Shown here one piece after another: positions 42,765 to 52,301 of a stretch of DNA of 64,000 nucleotides. The notes beneath the pieces were generated by a model. The model ran no database searches. It saw nothing but the letters and a program-made list of their open reading frames with translations, and was not told the origin of the DNA. The stretch is from positions 1 through 64,000 of the forward strand of contig CAMLJY010000011.1 in assembly GCA_946480465.1 (NCBI GenBank), given 5' to 3'. Both the position numbers and the translations under genes were made by a program. How positions within the stretch are numbered: position 1 is the stretch's first letter; every line of letters begins with the position of its first letter. Origin of the DNA: an uncultured Burkholderiales bacterium. Its GTDB lineage: Bacteria > Pseudomonadota > Gammaproteobacteria > Burkholderiales > Burkholderiaceae.

Positions 42765-42790
42765 AAAACGAAGCGGCCCTCGTGGGGCCG
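42764..42790 (-). terminator. Terminator of the YaeQ gene, touching the oligopeptidase start
   Basis: Minus strand: GCGGCCC-loop-GGGCCGC followed by TTCGTTTT. It is 64 bases past the YaeQ stop and ends at the ATG of the oligopeptidase gene, so that gene either has its own late start site or is expressed by read-through. Confidence 0.65.
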
Positions 42791-42853
42791 CAGGTCGATG
42801 AAGCGGTGCCGCTGATGATAGGTGCGGGGGGTGGCCCTGTCGCCTCAGGGTTT

Positions 42854-43414
42854 TCAGCGCCCGCCGCGCCACAGCGGCTCGGGCTGCAGCTCCAGCGAGC
42901 CGCGATCGTCGTTGAACCACACGTGGCCGTCCTGCACCTGCACCTGCACCTGCATCGAGCGCTGCGCCCGCTCGCCCAGCGCCTGCGCCTGGTCGGCCGG
43001 CAGGCGCCAGACTTCCAGGTTCTTCAGCCGGGTGAGCTTGGTCTCGATGCCGGACCACCAGATGGGCGCCGAGCTGCCGTAGGCATAGATGGTCACCCGT
43101 TCGGCCTTGCCGCAGGCCTTGGCCAGGCGGCGCTCGTCGGGCTGGCCCACCTCGATCCAGTGCACGATCTGCTCGGTCAGGTCCTTCCGCCACAGGTCCG
43201 GCTCGTCGGTGTCCGACAGCCCGCGCGCGAACTGCAGCGTGCCCTGCAGGTCGTCGGCGGGCACCTGCAGCGCAAAGGCCAGCACGCGCACCATCAGGCG
43301 CTCTTCGGTTTCGGAGGGGTGGAGGGCCAGCGTCAGCGCATGCTCGCCGTAGACCTGTCGGTCCATGTCGGCAAGGTGCAGGTTGGCCTTGTAGATCGTC
43401 GATTTGAGCGCCAT
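42854..43414 (-). CDS. YaeQ family protein
   Basis: A 186-residue YaeQ-type protein of the PD-(D/E)XK-like fold: MALKSTIYKANLHLADMDRQVY at the start, LALHPSETEERLMVRVLAFAL, TDEPDLWRKDLTEQIVHWIEVGQPDERRLAKAC and YAYGSSAPIWW in the body. Function in the cell is unresolved (transcription antitermination and ubiquitin-like binding have been proposed for homologues). A four-fold CCTGCA repeat encodes QVQVQVQ near the C-terminus. ATG at 43414 agrees with the family. Confidence 0.9.
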   Translation of the reverse strand: MALKSTIYKANLHLADMDRQVYGEHALTLALHPSETEERLMVRVLAFALQVPADDLQGTLQFARGLSDTDEPDLWRKDLTEQIVHWIEVGQPDERRLAKACGKAERVTIYAYGSSAPIWWSGIETKLTRLKNLEVWRLPADQAQALGERAQRSMQVQVQVQDGHVWFNDDRGSLELQPEPLWRGGR

Positions 43415-43543
43415 GAGGCGCAGGATGTTATCCCCCAGCCCCGCCAGCCGGCCGGACCACACCTCCGGCGGCCTGTAGGCCGCCCGGCGGGGCGGCTGGT
43501 GGGGTGACCGATGGGAGGCGCGCTGGCGCCGCTCGAGGCTGCC

Positions 43544-45604
43544 CTATTCCTCCTCCTTCACCTTGAAGCTGGACGTCAGCTGCTGCTGCACGTTCGGCGG
43601 CACCGGCTCGTAGTGGGATAACTCCAATGTGTAGCGGCCCTGGCCGCTGGTCATCGCGTTCAGGCGCGACTGGTAGCCGGCCAGCTCCGACAGCGGCGCC
43701 TGGCCCTTGATCACCATGGTCTGCGCCGCGCCGTTGTGCGTGCCGTTGACCTGGCCGCGCTTGGCCGACAGGTCGCCGGTGACGTCGCCCATCGCCGCCT
43801 CCGGCGCCGTGATCTCGACGTTGACGATCGGCTCCAGCACGATCGGCCGCGCCTCGCGGATGGCGGCCATGAAGGCCTTCTTGCCGGCGGTGACGAAGGC
43901 GATTTCCTTGCTGTCCACCGAATGGCTCTTGCCGTCGTAGACGATGACGCGCACGTCCACCACCGGATAGCCGGCGATCGCCCCGGTGGCCAGCACCTCG
44001 CGCACCCCCTTTTCCACGGCGGGAATGAACTGCGTGGGGATGGTGCCGCCCTTGACCTGGTCGACGAACTCGAATCCCGCGCCGCGCGGCAGCGGCTCGA
44101 TCTTCAGGTACACCTCGCCGAACTGGCCGGCGCCGCCGGTCTGCTTCTTGTGGCGGTGGTGGCCCTCGGCATTCGCGGTGACCGTCTCGCGGTAGGCGAT
44201 GCGCGGCGGGCGGGTGTCCACCTCGAACTTGTAGACCTCGCGCAGGCGGTCCAGCAGCATGCGCAGGTGCAGCTCGCCCAGGCCGTAGACGATGGTCTCG
44301 TTGGTGGTCGGCACGTGCTCGATCTTGAGGCACGGGTCCTCGTCGACCAGCTTGCTCATGATCTCCCACATGCGCTGCTCGTCGCCGCGCCGTTTGGGTG
44401 ATATGGCCAGGCCGTGCACGGGCACCGGGAAGGGCAGGGGCTTCAGGTGGATGTGGTCGTCCTCGGCCGCGTCGTGCAGCACGGCGTCGAAATGCAGTTC
44501 ATCGACCTTGGCCACGGCGCAGATGTCGCCCGGCACGGCGCGCGGCACCTCCACATGGTCCTTGCCCTGCAGCATGAAGAGGTGCCCCACCTTGAAGGGC
44601 TTGCGGCCGTCGCCCACGTACAGCAGGCTGTCCTTGGTGACGGTGCCCTGGTGCACCCGCATCACGCCCATCTTGCCGACGTAGGGATCGACCGTGATCT
44701 TGAAGACGTGGGCGAGGACGTGGGCGTTGGGGTCGGGCTCCGCGTGCATCAGCTTGGCGTCCGCGCCTTCGCCGTTCAGGAAGTCGGGCGGGTTGCCTTC
44801 GGTAGGATTGGGCAGCAGCCTGACGATGACGTCCAGCAACTCGGCCACGCCGGCGCCGGTGCGTGACGAGACGAAGCACACCGGGATCAGGTGGCCTTCG
44901 CGCAGCGCCTGCTCCAGCGGCGCGTGCAGCTCCGAGGCATCGACGTCGCCGTCGTTCAGGTAGCGGTCGACGAAGGCCGCGTCCACCTCCACGACCTGCT
45001 CCACCAGCGCGCGGTGCGCGGCGTCCACCGAGCCGAAGTCGGAGTGGCCTTCGCGGTTGTAGAAGCAGTCGATCACCTTCGCGCCGCCGTCGTCCGGCAG
45101 GTTCAGCGGCAGGCATTCCTTGCCGAAGGTGGCCTGGATGTCGGCCAGCAGCGCGGGCAGGTCGATGCCCTGCGCGTCGATCTTGTTGACGATGATCAAG
45201 CGGTCGAGCTGGCGCTCGGCGGCGTACTCCATCATGCGCACGGCCATCGGCTCGATGCCGACCGCGGCATTGATGACCACGGCCGCGGTTTCCACCGCCT
45301 CCAGCGCCGGCAGGCTCTGGCCGACGAAATCGGGGCCGCCGGGTGTGTCGACGAAGTGGATGCGGGTGCCGGCGTGCGCCATGTGCATCACCGCCGAGTT
45401 CAGCGAGTGCTGCATCTTGCGCTCGAGCGGGTCGAAGTCGCTGACGGTCGAACCGCGTTCCAGCGAGCCAGCGGCGCCGATGGCGCCTGACTTGAGCAAT
45501 AACGCCTCCGCGAGGCTGGTCTTTCCGGCGGCGGCGGGTCCGACGAGGGCCAGGGTCCGGATGTCGGCCACCTGGACGGCGCCGGACGCGAGTGGGCTTG
45601 GCAT
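43544..45604 (-). CDS. EF-G-like translational GTPase (non-canonical elongation factor G)
   Basis: A 686-residue protein with the five-domain EF-G layout. The P-loop is GPAAAGKTS (22-30) instead of the usual GHIDAGKTT; G3 is DTPGGPDF (86-93), so the catalytic His after DTPG is replaced by Gly90; G4 NKID is intact. Domain IV/V sequences (GGAGQFGEVYLKIEPL, SDLS-KRGQVNGTHNG) are present. It is not next to rpsL, rpsG or tuf, so it is a paralogue, not the main EF-G. Possible roles are ribosome recycling or stress translation. An unusual inverted repeat lies in its leader. Start at 45604. Confidence 0.85.
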   Translation of the reverse strand: MPSPLASGAVQVADIRTLALVGPAAAGKTSLAEALLLKSGAIGAAGSLERGSTVSDFDPLERKMQHSLNSAVMHMAHAGTRIHFVDTPGGPDFVGQSLPALEAVETAAVVINAAVGIEPMAVRMMEYAAERQLDRLIIVNKIDAQGIDLPALLADIQATFGKECLPLNLPDDGGAKVIDCFYNREGHSDFGSVDAAHRALVEQVVEVDAAFVDRYLNDGDVDASELHAPLEQALREGHLIPVCFVSSRTGAGVAELLDVIVRLLPNPTEGNPPDFLNGEGADAKLMHAEPDPNAHVLAHVFKITVDPYVGKMGVMRVHQGTVTKDSLLYVGDGRKPFKVGHLFMLQGKDHVEVPRAVPGDICAVAKVDELHFDAVLHDAAEDDHIHLKPLPFPVPVHGLAISPKRRGDEQRMWEIMSKLVDEDPCLKIEHVPTTNETIVYGLGELHLRMLLDRLREVYKFEVDTRPPRIAYRETVTANAEGHHRHKKQTGGAGQFGEVYLKIEPLPRGAGFEFVDQVKGGTIPTQFIPAVEKGVREVLATGAIAGYPVVDVRVIVYDGKSHSVDSKEIAFVTAGKKAFMAAIREARPIVLEPIVNVEITAPEAAMGDVTGDLSAKRGQVNGTHNGAAQTMVIKGQAPLSELAGYQSRLNAMTSGQGRYTLELSHYEPVPPNVQQQLTSSFKVKEEE

Positions 45605-45623
45605 GAGGGTCTCCTTCAGCCTG

Positions 45624-45670
45624 GGGCCTGTTAACGCTAACGCAGTCACCTCCGTAGCGTTAACAGGCCC
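45624..45670. repeat. Perfect 16-bp inverted repeat upstream of the EF-G-like gene
   Basis: GGGCCTGTTAACGCTA (45624-45639) and its exact complement (45655-45670) around a 15-base loop. It lies 20 bases before the ATG of the EF-G-like gene and would form a very stable hairpin in its leader if transcribed. It could be a dispersed hairpin element or a regulatory structure; no T-run follows. Confidence 0.85.
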
Positions 45671-45864
45671 TAGCGCCCGGCGTTGCCGCGTTCAGCCCCG
45701 TGCAGAAGCGGACCCAAGCGCTTTGCGTGTGCGGCCCAGCCTATGCCTGCCCGGCGACCCGCGCAAGAGGGACTACGCAGGCCGCGTGAGCAGCTGAAAC
45801 ACGCGCGCCGCGTTCGTCGGTGGCGCCGGGGGAGGACGGGTCGCGCTCACCTCGGGCGTGGCGA

Positions 45865-47073
<1,209 letters not shown>

Positions 47074-47088
47074 GGTCCGAGGCGCCGG

Positions 47089-47811
47089 TCAGGCGGCGGC
47101 GAGGGCCGGGCGCTCTTCGCGCGCGACCTGGCCGTCGAGGAAATGGATGATGCGGTCCGCATACGCGGCCAAGTCGCGCTCGTGCGTCACCATCATCACG
47201 GTGATGCCGTGTTCGCGGTTCAGCGCCGTCAGCAGCTTCATGATGTCCTGGCTGCGGGCGCTGTCCAGGTTGCCGGTGGGCTCGTCAGCCAGCAGCACCG
47301 AGGGCTGGGTGACGATGGCCCGCGCGATGGCCACCCGCTGCTGCTGGCCGCCGGACAGCTCCGCCGGCGTGTGCGTTTCCCAGCCGGCCAGGCCGACGCG
47401 GGCCAGCGCATCGCGCGCGGCGGCGCCGCGCTGCTTGCGGCCCATGCCGCGGTAAAGGAGCGGCAGTTCCACGTTCTCCAGCGCGGTGGTGCGCGCCAGC
47501 AGGTGGAAGCCCTGGAACACGAAGCCCAGGTGCCTGCGCCGCAGCAGCGCGCGCTGGTCGCGCGTCAGCGTGCCCACTTCCACGCCGCGGAAGCGGTAGC
47601 TGCCGCTGGACGGGGTGTCCAGGCAGCCGATCAGGTTCATGGCGGTGCTCTTGCCGGAGCCGCTCGGGCCCATCACCGCGACGAACTCGCCCGCGTCCAC
47701 GCCCAAGTCCACGCCGCGCAGGGCCTGGAAGGCGGCCGAGCCCTGGCCGTAGGTCTTGGTCAGGCCCCTCAGGCGGATCAGCGGCGGTTCGCCTTCGCCG
47801 CGTTCAGCCAT
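47089..47811 (-). CDS. ABC transporter ATPase (MacB/LolD-like)
   Basis: A 240-residue ATPase: Walker A GPSGSGKST (48-56), Q-loop GFVFQGFHLL, signature LSGGQQQR, Walker B LLADEPTGNLD and H-loop VTHE. It powers the MacB-like permease. The ATG at 47811 lies inside the last codons of the adaptor gene (8-base overlap), a sign of translational coupling. The longer frame upstream is a shadow. Confidence 0.93.
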   Translation of the reverse strand: MAERGEGEPPLIRLRGLTKTYGQGSAAFQALRGVDLGVDAGEFVAVMGPSGSGKSTAMNLIGCLDTPSSGSYRFRGVEVGTLTRDQRALLRRRHLGFVFQGFHLLARTTALENVELPLLYRGMGRKQRGAAARDALARVGLAGWETHTPAELSGGQQQRVAIARAIVTQPSVLLADEPTGNLDSARSQDIMKLLTALNREHGITVMMVTHERDLAAYADRIIHFLDGQVAREERPALAAA

Positions 47812-49123
47812 GGTCGCCGCCCACGGTCTGGTCGGTGATGACGGCCAGGCCCGCAGCCAGTCCCGGGCCGGACACCTCGGTCTGGCGGCCGTCGCTGACG
47901 CCTTTCTGCACGGTGATCGCGACCGGCTGCCCGTTCTGCAGGACCCAGATGCGGCCGCTGCCGCCGGCGCTCTCGCGCGCGGCGCCGCCGTTGGGTCGGC
48001 GCCCGCCCATGCCGGGCGGCCGCGGCAGCAGCTTGCTGACCAGGCCGCCGCCGGACCCGCTGCCGGCCAGCCCCGTCGCCGGCGCATCGGGCGTGAAGCG
48101 CAACGCGCTGTTGGGCACCACCCAGACGTTCTGCTTCTCCTGCGCGGCGATGGTGGCGGTGGCCGTCATGCCAGGGCGCAGGCTGAGGTCCTTGTTCGCG
48201 ACGTCCAGCAGCGTGGTGTAGGTCACCACGTTGTCGGTGATGGTCGAGCCATAGGCCACGCGGGTCACGCTGGCCGGGTACTGCCGGCCCGGTTGCGCGG
48301 CGACGGTGAAGCGCGCCTTCTGGCCGGCCTTGACCTGGCCCACGTCCGCCTCGTCGACGTTGACCGACAGGCGCAGCTGCGACAGGTCCTCGGCCAGCGT
48401 GAACAGCGTGACGGCCTGCAGCGATGCGGCCACCGCGTAGCCCGGCTCCACCGCGCGGGTCAGCACCACGCCGTCGATGGGCGAACGGATGGCCGCCTTG
48501 CCGAGGTTGGTGGCGGCGGTCGACGCATTGGCCCGCGCCTGCGACACGGCGGCCTGCGCCGCGCCCTGGTCGGCGACGGCGCGCGCCAGCGTGGCCTTGG
48601 CCGCGTCCAGCTCGGCCTGCGAGGGCAGCTTGCCGCCGGACAGGCGCGCCAGCTCCTCCAGGCGGCCCAGTGTGGCGCGTGCCTCTGTCGTGGTGGCGGC
48701 GGCCTGGCGCTGCCGTGCCTCGGCCGAGGCCTGGTCGGCGCGCGCGGCTGCCAGCGCGTCCCGCAGCTTGGCGGTGTCCAGCTCGACCAGCAGCTGGCCC
48801 TTCTTCACCACGTCGTTGACGTCCACCAGCACGCGCGCCACCGTGCCCGACAGCTCGCTGCCGATGGCCACGGAACGGGTGGGTTGCAGCGTGCCGTTGG
48901 CGGTGACGCTGACCGCGACGTCGCCGCGCTGGAGCGGCGTGGTGACGTAACGCGGTATCTGAGCGTCCTGGCTGCTGGCGCGCCAGGCCAGCAGGCCGCC
49001 GATGGCCACCAGCACCACGGCGGCACCGATCCACGGCGTGGCCCGGCGCCACCAGGGCCGGCCACTGGCTTCGTCGCCGAGCAAGGCGCCCAGCGCCGCG
49101 GATTCTTCGGAAGTGGTCTTCAT
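47804..49123 (-). CDS. MacA-like periplasmic adaptor (membrane fusion protein)
   Basis: A 439-residue adaptor: an N-terminal membrane anchor (about 35-52, ATPWIGAAVVLVAIGGLLAW), lipoyl half-motifs flanking a helical hairpin (AIGSELSGTVARVLVDVNDVV; AIRSPIDGVVLTRAVEPG), and beta-barrel and MP domains toward the end (PGMTATATIAAQ, then VVPNSALRF). A Gly-rich insert (near 375-400) is unusual. It bridges the inner-membrane permease and the NodT-type outer-membrane channel. Its start overlaps that gene's stop by four bases. Confidence 0.91.
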   Translation of the reverse strand: MKTTSEESAALGALLGDEASGRPWWRRATPWIGAAVVLVAIGGLLAWRASSQDAQIPRYVTTPLQRGDVAVSVTANGTLQPTRSVAIGSELSGTVARVLVDVNDVVKKGQLLVELDTAKLRDALAAARADQASAEARQRQAAATTTEARATLGRLEELARLSGGKLPSQAELDAAKATLARAVADQGAAQAAVSQARANASTAATNLGKAAIRSPIDGVVLTRAVEPGYAVAASLQAVTLFTLAEDLSQLRLSVNVDEADVGQVKAGQKARFTVAAQPGRQYPASVTRVAYGSTITDNVVTYTTLLDVANKDLSLRPGMTATATIAAQEKQNVWVVPNSALRFTPDAPATGLAGSGSGGGLVSKLLPRPPGMGGRRPNGGAARESAGGSGRIWVLQNGQPVAITVQKGVSDGRQTEVSGPGLAAGLAVITDQTVGGDHG

Positions 49124-50706
49124 GGGCGGGCTCCGGCGGGGGCGGTGGGGCCGGTGGAGGCGGTGGCGGTGGCGGTGGCGGTGGCGGTGGCGGTGGCGTT
49201 CGTGGGTGTGTTGGCGGGTGTCACCGCGGGCGCGCCCGCGGAGGTGTCGGCAGGGATGTCAGCTGATGCGGCAGCGGGTGCGGCATCGGCATCCCAGCCG
49301 CCTCCGAGGGCCTTGTAGAGCCGCACCTGGTTCAGCGCCAGGTCGGTGCGCGCGGTCGCCAGCGCGTCCTGGGCCGACAGCGCGCTGCGCTGCGCGTCCA
49401 GCAGCGGCGTGAAGTCGGTGAGGCCGGTCTGGTAGCGCAGCCGCGCCAGCGACAGCGCTTGCGACGCGGACGCGGCGGCGCGCGCCAGGCTGGCGACCTG
49501 CTCGCGGCCGGTGGCCAGAGCCGCCAGCGTGTCTTCCACATCCTGCTGCGCCGTCAGGACGCTGGCCCGGTAGGCGATGCGCGCGCCTTCCAGGGCCGCG
49601 CGCTGGGCCTGCAGCCGGGCGTGCGCGGCGCCGCCGTCCAGCACCGGCCACTGGATGCCGGCGGTGATGCCGGCCACCAGCGCACCGGGCTGGCCCAGCG
49701 CGGCCAGCGTCAGCGCCTGCAGGCCCAGGCGGCCGCTGATGCTGAAGGTGGGCAGGCGTTCGGCCTGGCGCTGTGCCAGCGTCGCCAGCTCGGCCGTGGC
49801 CCGGGCCTCGGCGGCAAGTACGTCGGGCCGGCGGCGAAGCAGGTCGGCGGGCAGGCCGGCCGCCGGCAGGGGTGGCAGGGCGGGCACGGCGGCGGCGGGG
49901 CTCAAGCGGTCGCCCAGCGCGGCGGGCGGCTGGCCCAGCAGCACCGCCAGGCGGTGCTCGGTCTGTGCCAGCGTGGACTGCAGCGCGGGGATGCGGGCCC
50001 GCGTCTGCTCGGCCGCGGCGCGGGCCTGTTCCACGTCCAGCGGCGTTGCCAGGCGCGCGCCGGCGCGCCATTCGGCCACCTGCTGCGATTCGGCCTGCAG
50101 CGCCAGATTCTGCTGCGCCACCTGCAGCTGCTGCCGCGTGCCGTGCCATTGGAGGTAGGCCAGGCCGACCTCGCCTGCCACCGCGATGCGCGTGGCGGCC
50201 AGCTGCAGGGCGCTGGCTTCGGCCTGCGCCTCGGCTGCGGCGATGCCGGCGCCGATGCGGCCGAAGACATCCGGCTCCCAGCTGGCATCCAGGCCGGCCG
50301 AGAGGCTGTTGCTGTTGTTGCCCGCATTGCGGTTGCGGCCGGCGGAGGCCGAGCTGCCCACCTGCACCGAGCGCCCGGCCGCGCTGACGCCGCGCAGCGC
50401 GCGTGCCTGCGCCAGCGTGGCTTGCGCACTCTTCAGGTCCAGGTTGGCACGCAGCGCCTCGTCCACCAGCGCGCCCAGCACCGGGTCGCCGATCCCTTGC
50501 CACCAGGTTGCAAGGCTGCGCCCGTCGCTGGTGCCGGCCGCGGGGGCCTGGCGGTAGGCGGACGCGACCGGCGGCTGCAGGGTGTGTGCGTCCTCGTGCT
50601 TCAGGGCGGGCGCGGCGCAGCCGCCGGCCACCGCGGCTGCGATCAACAGCAGGACGGCCGGCGCGCGCGGCGCGGCGCAGGGAAGGGGCCAAGGACGCTT
50701 GTTCAT
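49120..50706 (-). CDS. Outer-membrane efflux lipoprotein (NodT/TolC family)
   Basis: A 528-residue channel protein. The lipobox AGGC puts C29 as the lipidated residue. Two OEP repeats follow (about 65-260 and 270-460), with LATWWQGIGDPVLGALVDEAL and the LRRRPDVLAAEARATAELA signature of the NodT group. The C-terminal 60 residues are low complexity and include an (Ala-Thr)n run coded by a 6-bp tandem repeat, which may vary between strains. First gene of the efflux operon OMP-adaptor-ATPase-permease. ATG at 50706; the longer frame is upstream non-coding. Confidence 0.9.
   Translation of the reverse strand: MNKRPWPLPCAAPRAPAVLLLIAAAVAGGCAAPALKHEDAHTLQPPVASAYRQAPAAGTSDGRSLATWWQGIGDPVLGALVDEALRANLDLKSAQATLAQARALRGVSAAGRSVQVGSSASAGRNRNAGNNSNSLSAGLDASWEPDVFGRIGAGIAAAEAQAEASALQLAATRIAVAGEVGLAYLQWHGTRQQLQVAQQNLALQAESQQVAEWRAGARLATPLDVEQARAAAEQTRARIPALQSTLAQTEHRLAVLLGQPPAALGDRLSPAAAVPALPPLPAAGLPADLLRRRPDVLAAEARATAELATLAQRQAERLPTFSISGRLGLQALTLAALGQPGALVAGITAGIQWPVLDGGAAHARLQAQRAALEGARIAYRASVLTAQQDVEDTLAALATGREQVASLARAAASASQALSLARLRYQTGLTDFTPLLDAQRSALSAQDALATARTDLALNQVRLYKALGGGWDADAAPAAASADIPADTSAGAPAVTPANTPTNATATATATATATASTGPTAPAGARP
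49159..49198. repeat. 6-bp tandem repeat inside the efflux lipoprotein gene
   Basis: GGCGGT repeated 6.7 times on the plus strand, coding alternating Ala-Thr near the C-terminus of the outer-membrane efflux protein on the minus strand. A six-base unit keeps the frame if copies are gained or lost. Confidence 0.9.
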
Positions 50707-51054
50707 GACTTCGGGTTTGTACCGAGGGCGTGTCAAGTGTTCAGCGGCGCGCGGTAAAGAAACTTGGCTTGGCGCAATCGGCGTGCAGGTCGCACCAGCG
50801 CCGTGCACCACAACATGCCGAGGTGCGCCGCCGGCCCCGCGCCGGTGCATCCCCGAGCCGCCCTGGGACCTGCCGATGGCGCGCCTTCCTGGGAATGAGG
50901 GCACCTGGCGTGCCGCGGTCCGGCTGGCCCATCGCTTGCTTGTATACCGGCTTGAACACCGCCTCGGATTCACGGGTGGTTCGCAGCGCCGGGTCGGGCC
51001 GGCGGCGCTGCCGTGCTCGCCATCGCCGTCCCGTACTTGCAGGAGTTCGCACCC
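50707..51054. other. Divergent intergenic region (efflux operon / ureide transport cluster)
   Basis: No gene is seen in these 348 bases. They must carry promoters for the efflux operon (left) and the BMP transporter cluster (right). TTGTATACCG at 50940-50949 resembles half of a TTGTATACAA site of the kind bound by FCD-type GntR regulators, and such a regulator ends the cluster (62289). AGGAG at 51041-51045 is the ribosome site of the BMP gene. Confidence 0.45.
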
Positions 51055-52161
51055 ATGTCTTTCAGCGCCTGGAACCGCCGCGACTGGATCAAGACCGCCG
51101 GGGCCCTCGCGGCCGTGTCACACGGCTTCGGTGCACAGGCGCAGAAGCCGGTCACCGTGGGCTTCATCTACGTGGGGCCGCGCGACGACTACGGCTACAA
51201 CCAGGCGCATGCGGAGGCCGCGGCGCAGGTGAAGAAGCTGGCCGGCGTGAAGGTGGTCGAGGAAGAGAACGTGCCCGAGACCAACGCGGTGCAGAAGACG
51301 ATGCAGGGCATGGTGGCGCAGGACGGCGCGGCGCTGTTGTTCCCCACCTCCTTCGGCTACTTCGATCCGCACATCCTGGCGCTGGCGCCAAAGAACGGCG
51401 GCGTGCGCTTCGCCCACTGCGGCGGCCTCTGGAGCGAGGCCAGGCACCCCAAGAACGTGGGCAGCTTCTTCGGCTACATCGACGAGGCGCAGTACCTGAA
51501 CGGCGTCATCGCCGGCCACCAGAGCAAGAGCAAGAAGCTCGGCTTCATCGCCGCCAAGCCGATCCCGCAGGTGTTGCGCAACATCAACGCCTTCACGATG
51601 GGCGCGCGCTCGGTGGATCCGAAGATCACGACGACGGTGATCTTCACCGGCGACTGGTCGATGCCGGTCAAGGAAGCCGAGGCCACCAACAGCCTGGCCG
51701 ACCAGGGCGTCGACGTCTTCACGATGCACGTGGACGGGCCCAAGGTGATCGTGGAGACAGCCGCCAAACGCGGGAAGTACGTGGCCGGCTACCACGCCTC
51801 CCAGGCCAAGCTGGCGCCGCAGGCCTACCTGACCGGGGCGGAGTGGAACTGGATCACCGCGTACAAGCAGATCATCGAAGCGGCACAGAGCGGCAAGCCG
51901 CACCCGAACTTCGTGCGCGGCGGGCTGAAGGACGGCTTCGTGAAAAGCTCGGCGTATGGCCCGATGGTGAGCGAAGGCGCGCGCAAGAACGCCGATGCGG
52001 TGCGGGCCAGGATGATGGCCGGCACCTTCGACATCTTCGGGGGCGAGCTCAAGGACAACACCGGCAAGGTCGTGATCCCGAAGGGCACGGTGCTGAAGCA
52101 GACCGACATGGCGCTGGAGTCGATGAACTACCTGGTGGAAGGGGTGGTGGGCAAGGTTTGA
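51055..52161 (+). CDS. BMP-family ABC transporter substrate-binding protein
   Basis: A 368-residue binding protein of the BMP/PnrA type, which usually bind nucleosides, purines or related ring compounds. The N-terminus NRRDWIKTAGALAA looks like a Tat signal, cut after GAQAQ. Typical strands: VTVGFIYVGPRDDYGYNQAHAE, and later FGYIDEAQYLNGVIAG and VDVFTMHVDGPKV. It feeds the two permeases that follow; its ATPase is 5.6 kb downstream at 57820. Heading a block with biuret-hydrolase-like enzymes and AtzF, it likely captures a ureide, pyrimidine or triazine compound. ATG 51055 has AGGAG nine bases upstream. Confidence 0.88.
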   Translation: MSFSAWNRRDWIKTAGALAAVSHGFGAQAQKPVTVGFIYVGPRDDYGYNQAHAEAAAQVKKLAGVKVVEEENVPETNAVQKTMQGMVAQDGAALLFPTSFGYFDPHILALAPKNGGVRFAHCGGLWSEARHPKNVGSFFGYIDEAQYLNGVIAGHQSKSKKLGFIAAKPIPQVLRNINAFTMGARSVDPKITTTVIFTGDWSMPVKEAEATNSLADQGVDVFTMHVDGPKVIVETAAKRGKYVAGYHASQAKLAPQAYLTGAEWNWITAYKQIIEAAQSGKPHPNFVRGGLKDGFVKSSAYGPMVSEGARKNADAVRARMMAGTFDIFGGELKDNTGKVVIPKGTVLKQTDMALESMNYLVEGVVGKV

Positions 52162-52301
52162 CCGGTCTCGCTGCTGCGCGGCCCGATCCTGCGCCTGCGG
52201 TGCTCGCCGTACCGAAGTACGGCTGCGCTCCTCGCCGCAGCCTCGGGCCGCTCGCGACGCGATCCCGGCCAAACCTCCGGTTCACTTGACCTGGCTCTGG
52301 C
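52162..52301. repeat. Palindromic intergenic element
   Basis: A GC-rich stretch between transporter genes with a perfect GCCGTAC-CGAA-GTACGGC hairpin (52206-52223) inside larger imperfect pairing (TGCGG...CCGCA). I recall similar sequence being widespread between genes in Burkholderiales, so this may be a dispersed repeat; that needs a genome search. Confidence 0.5.
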
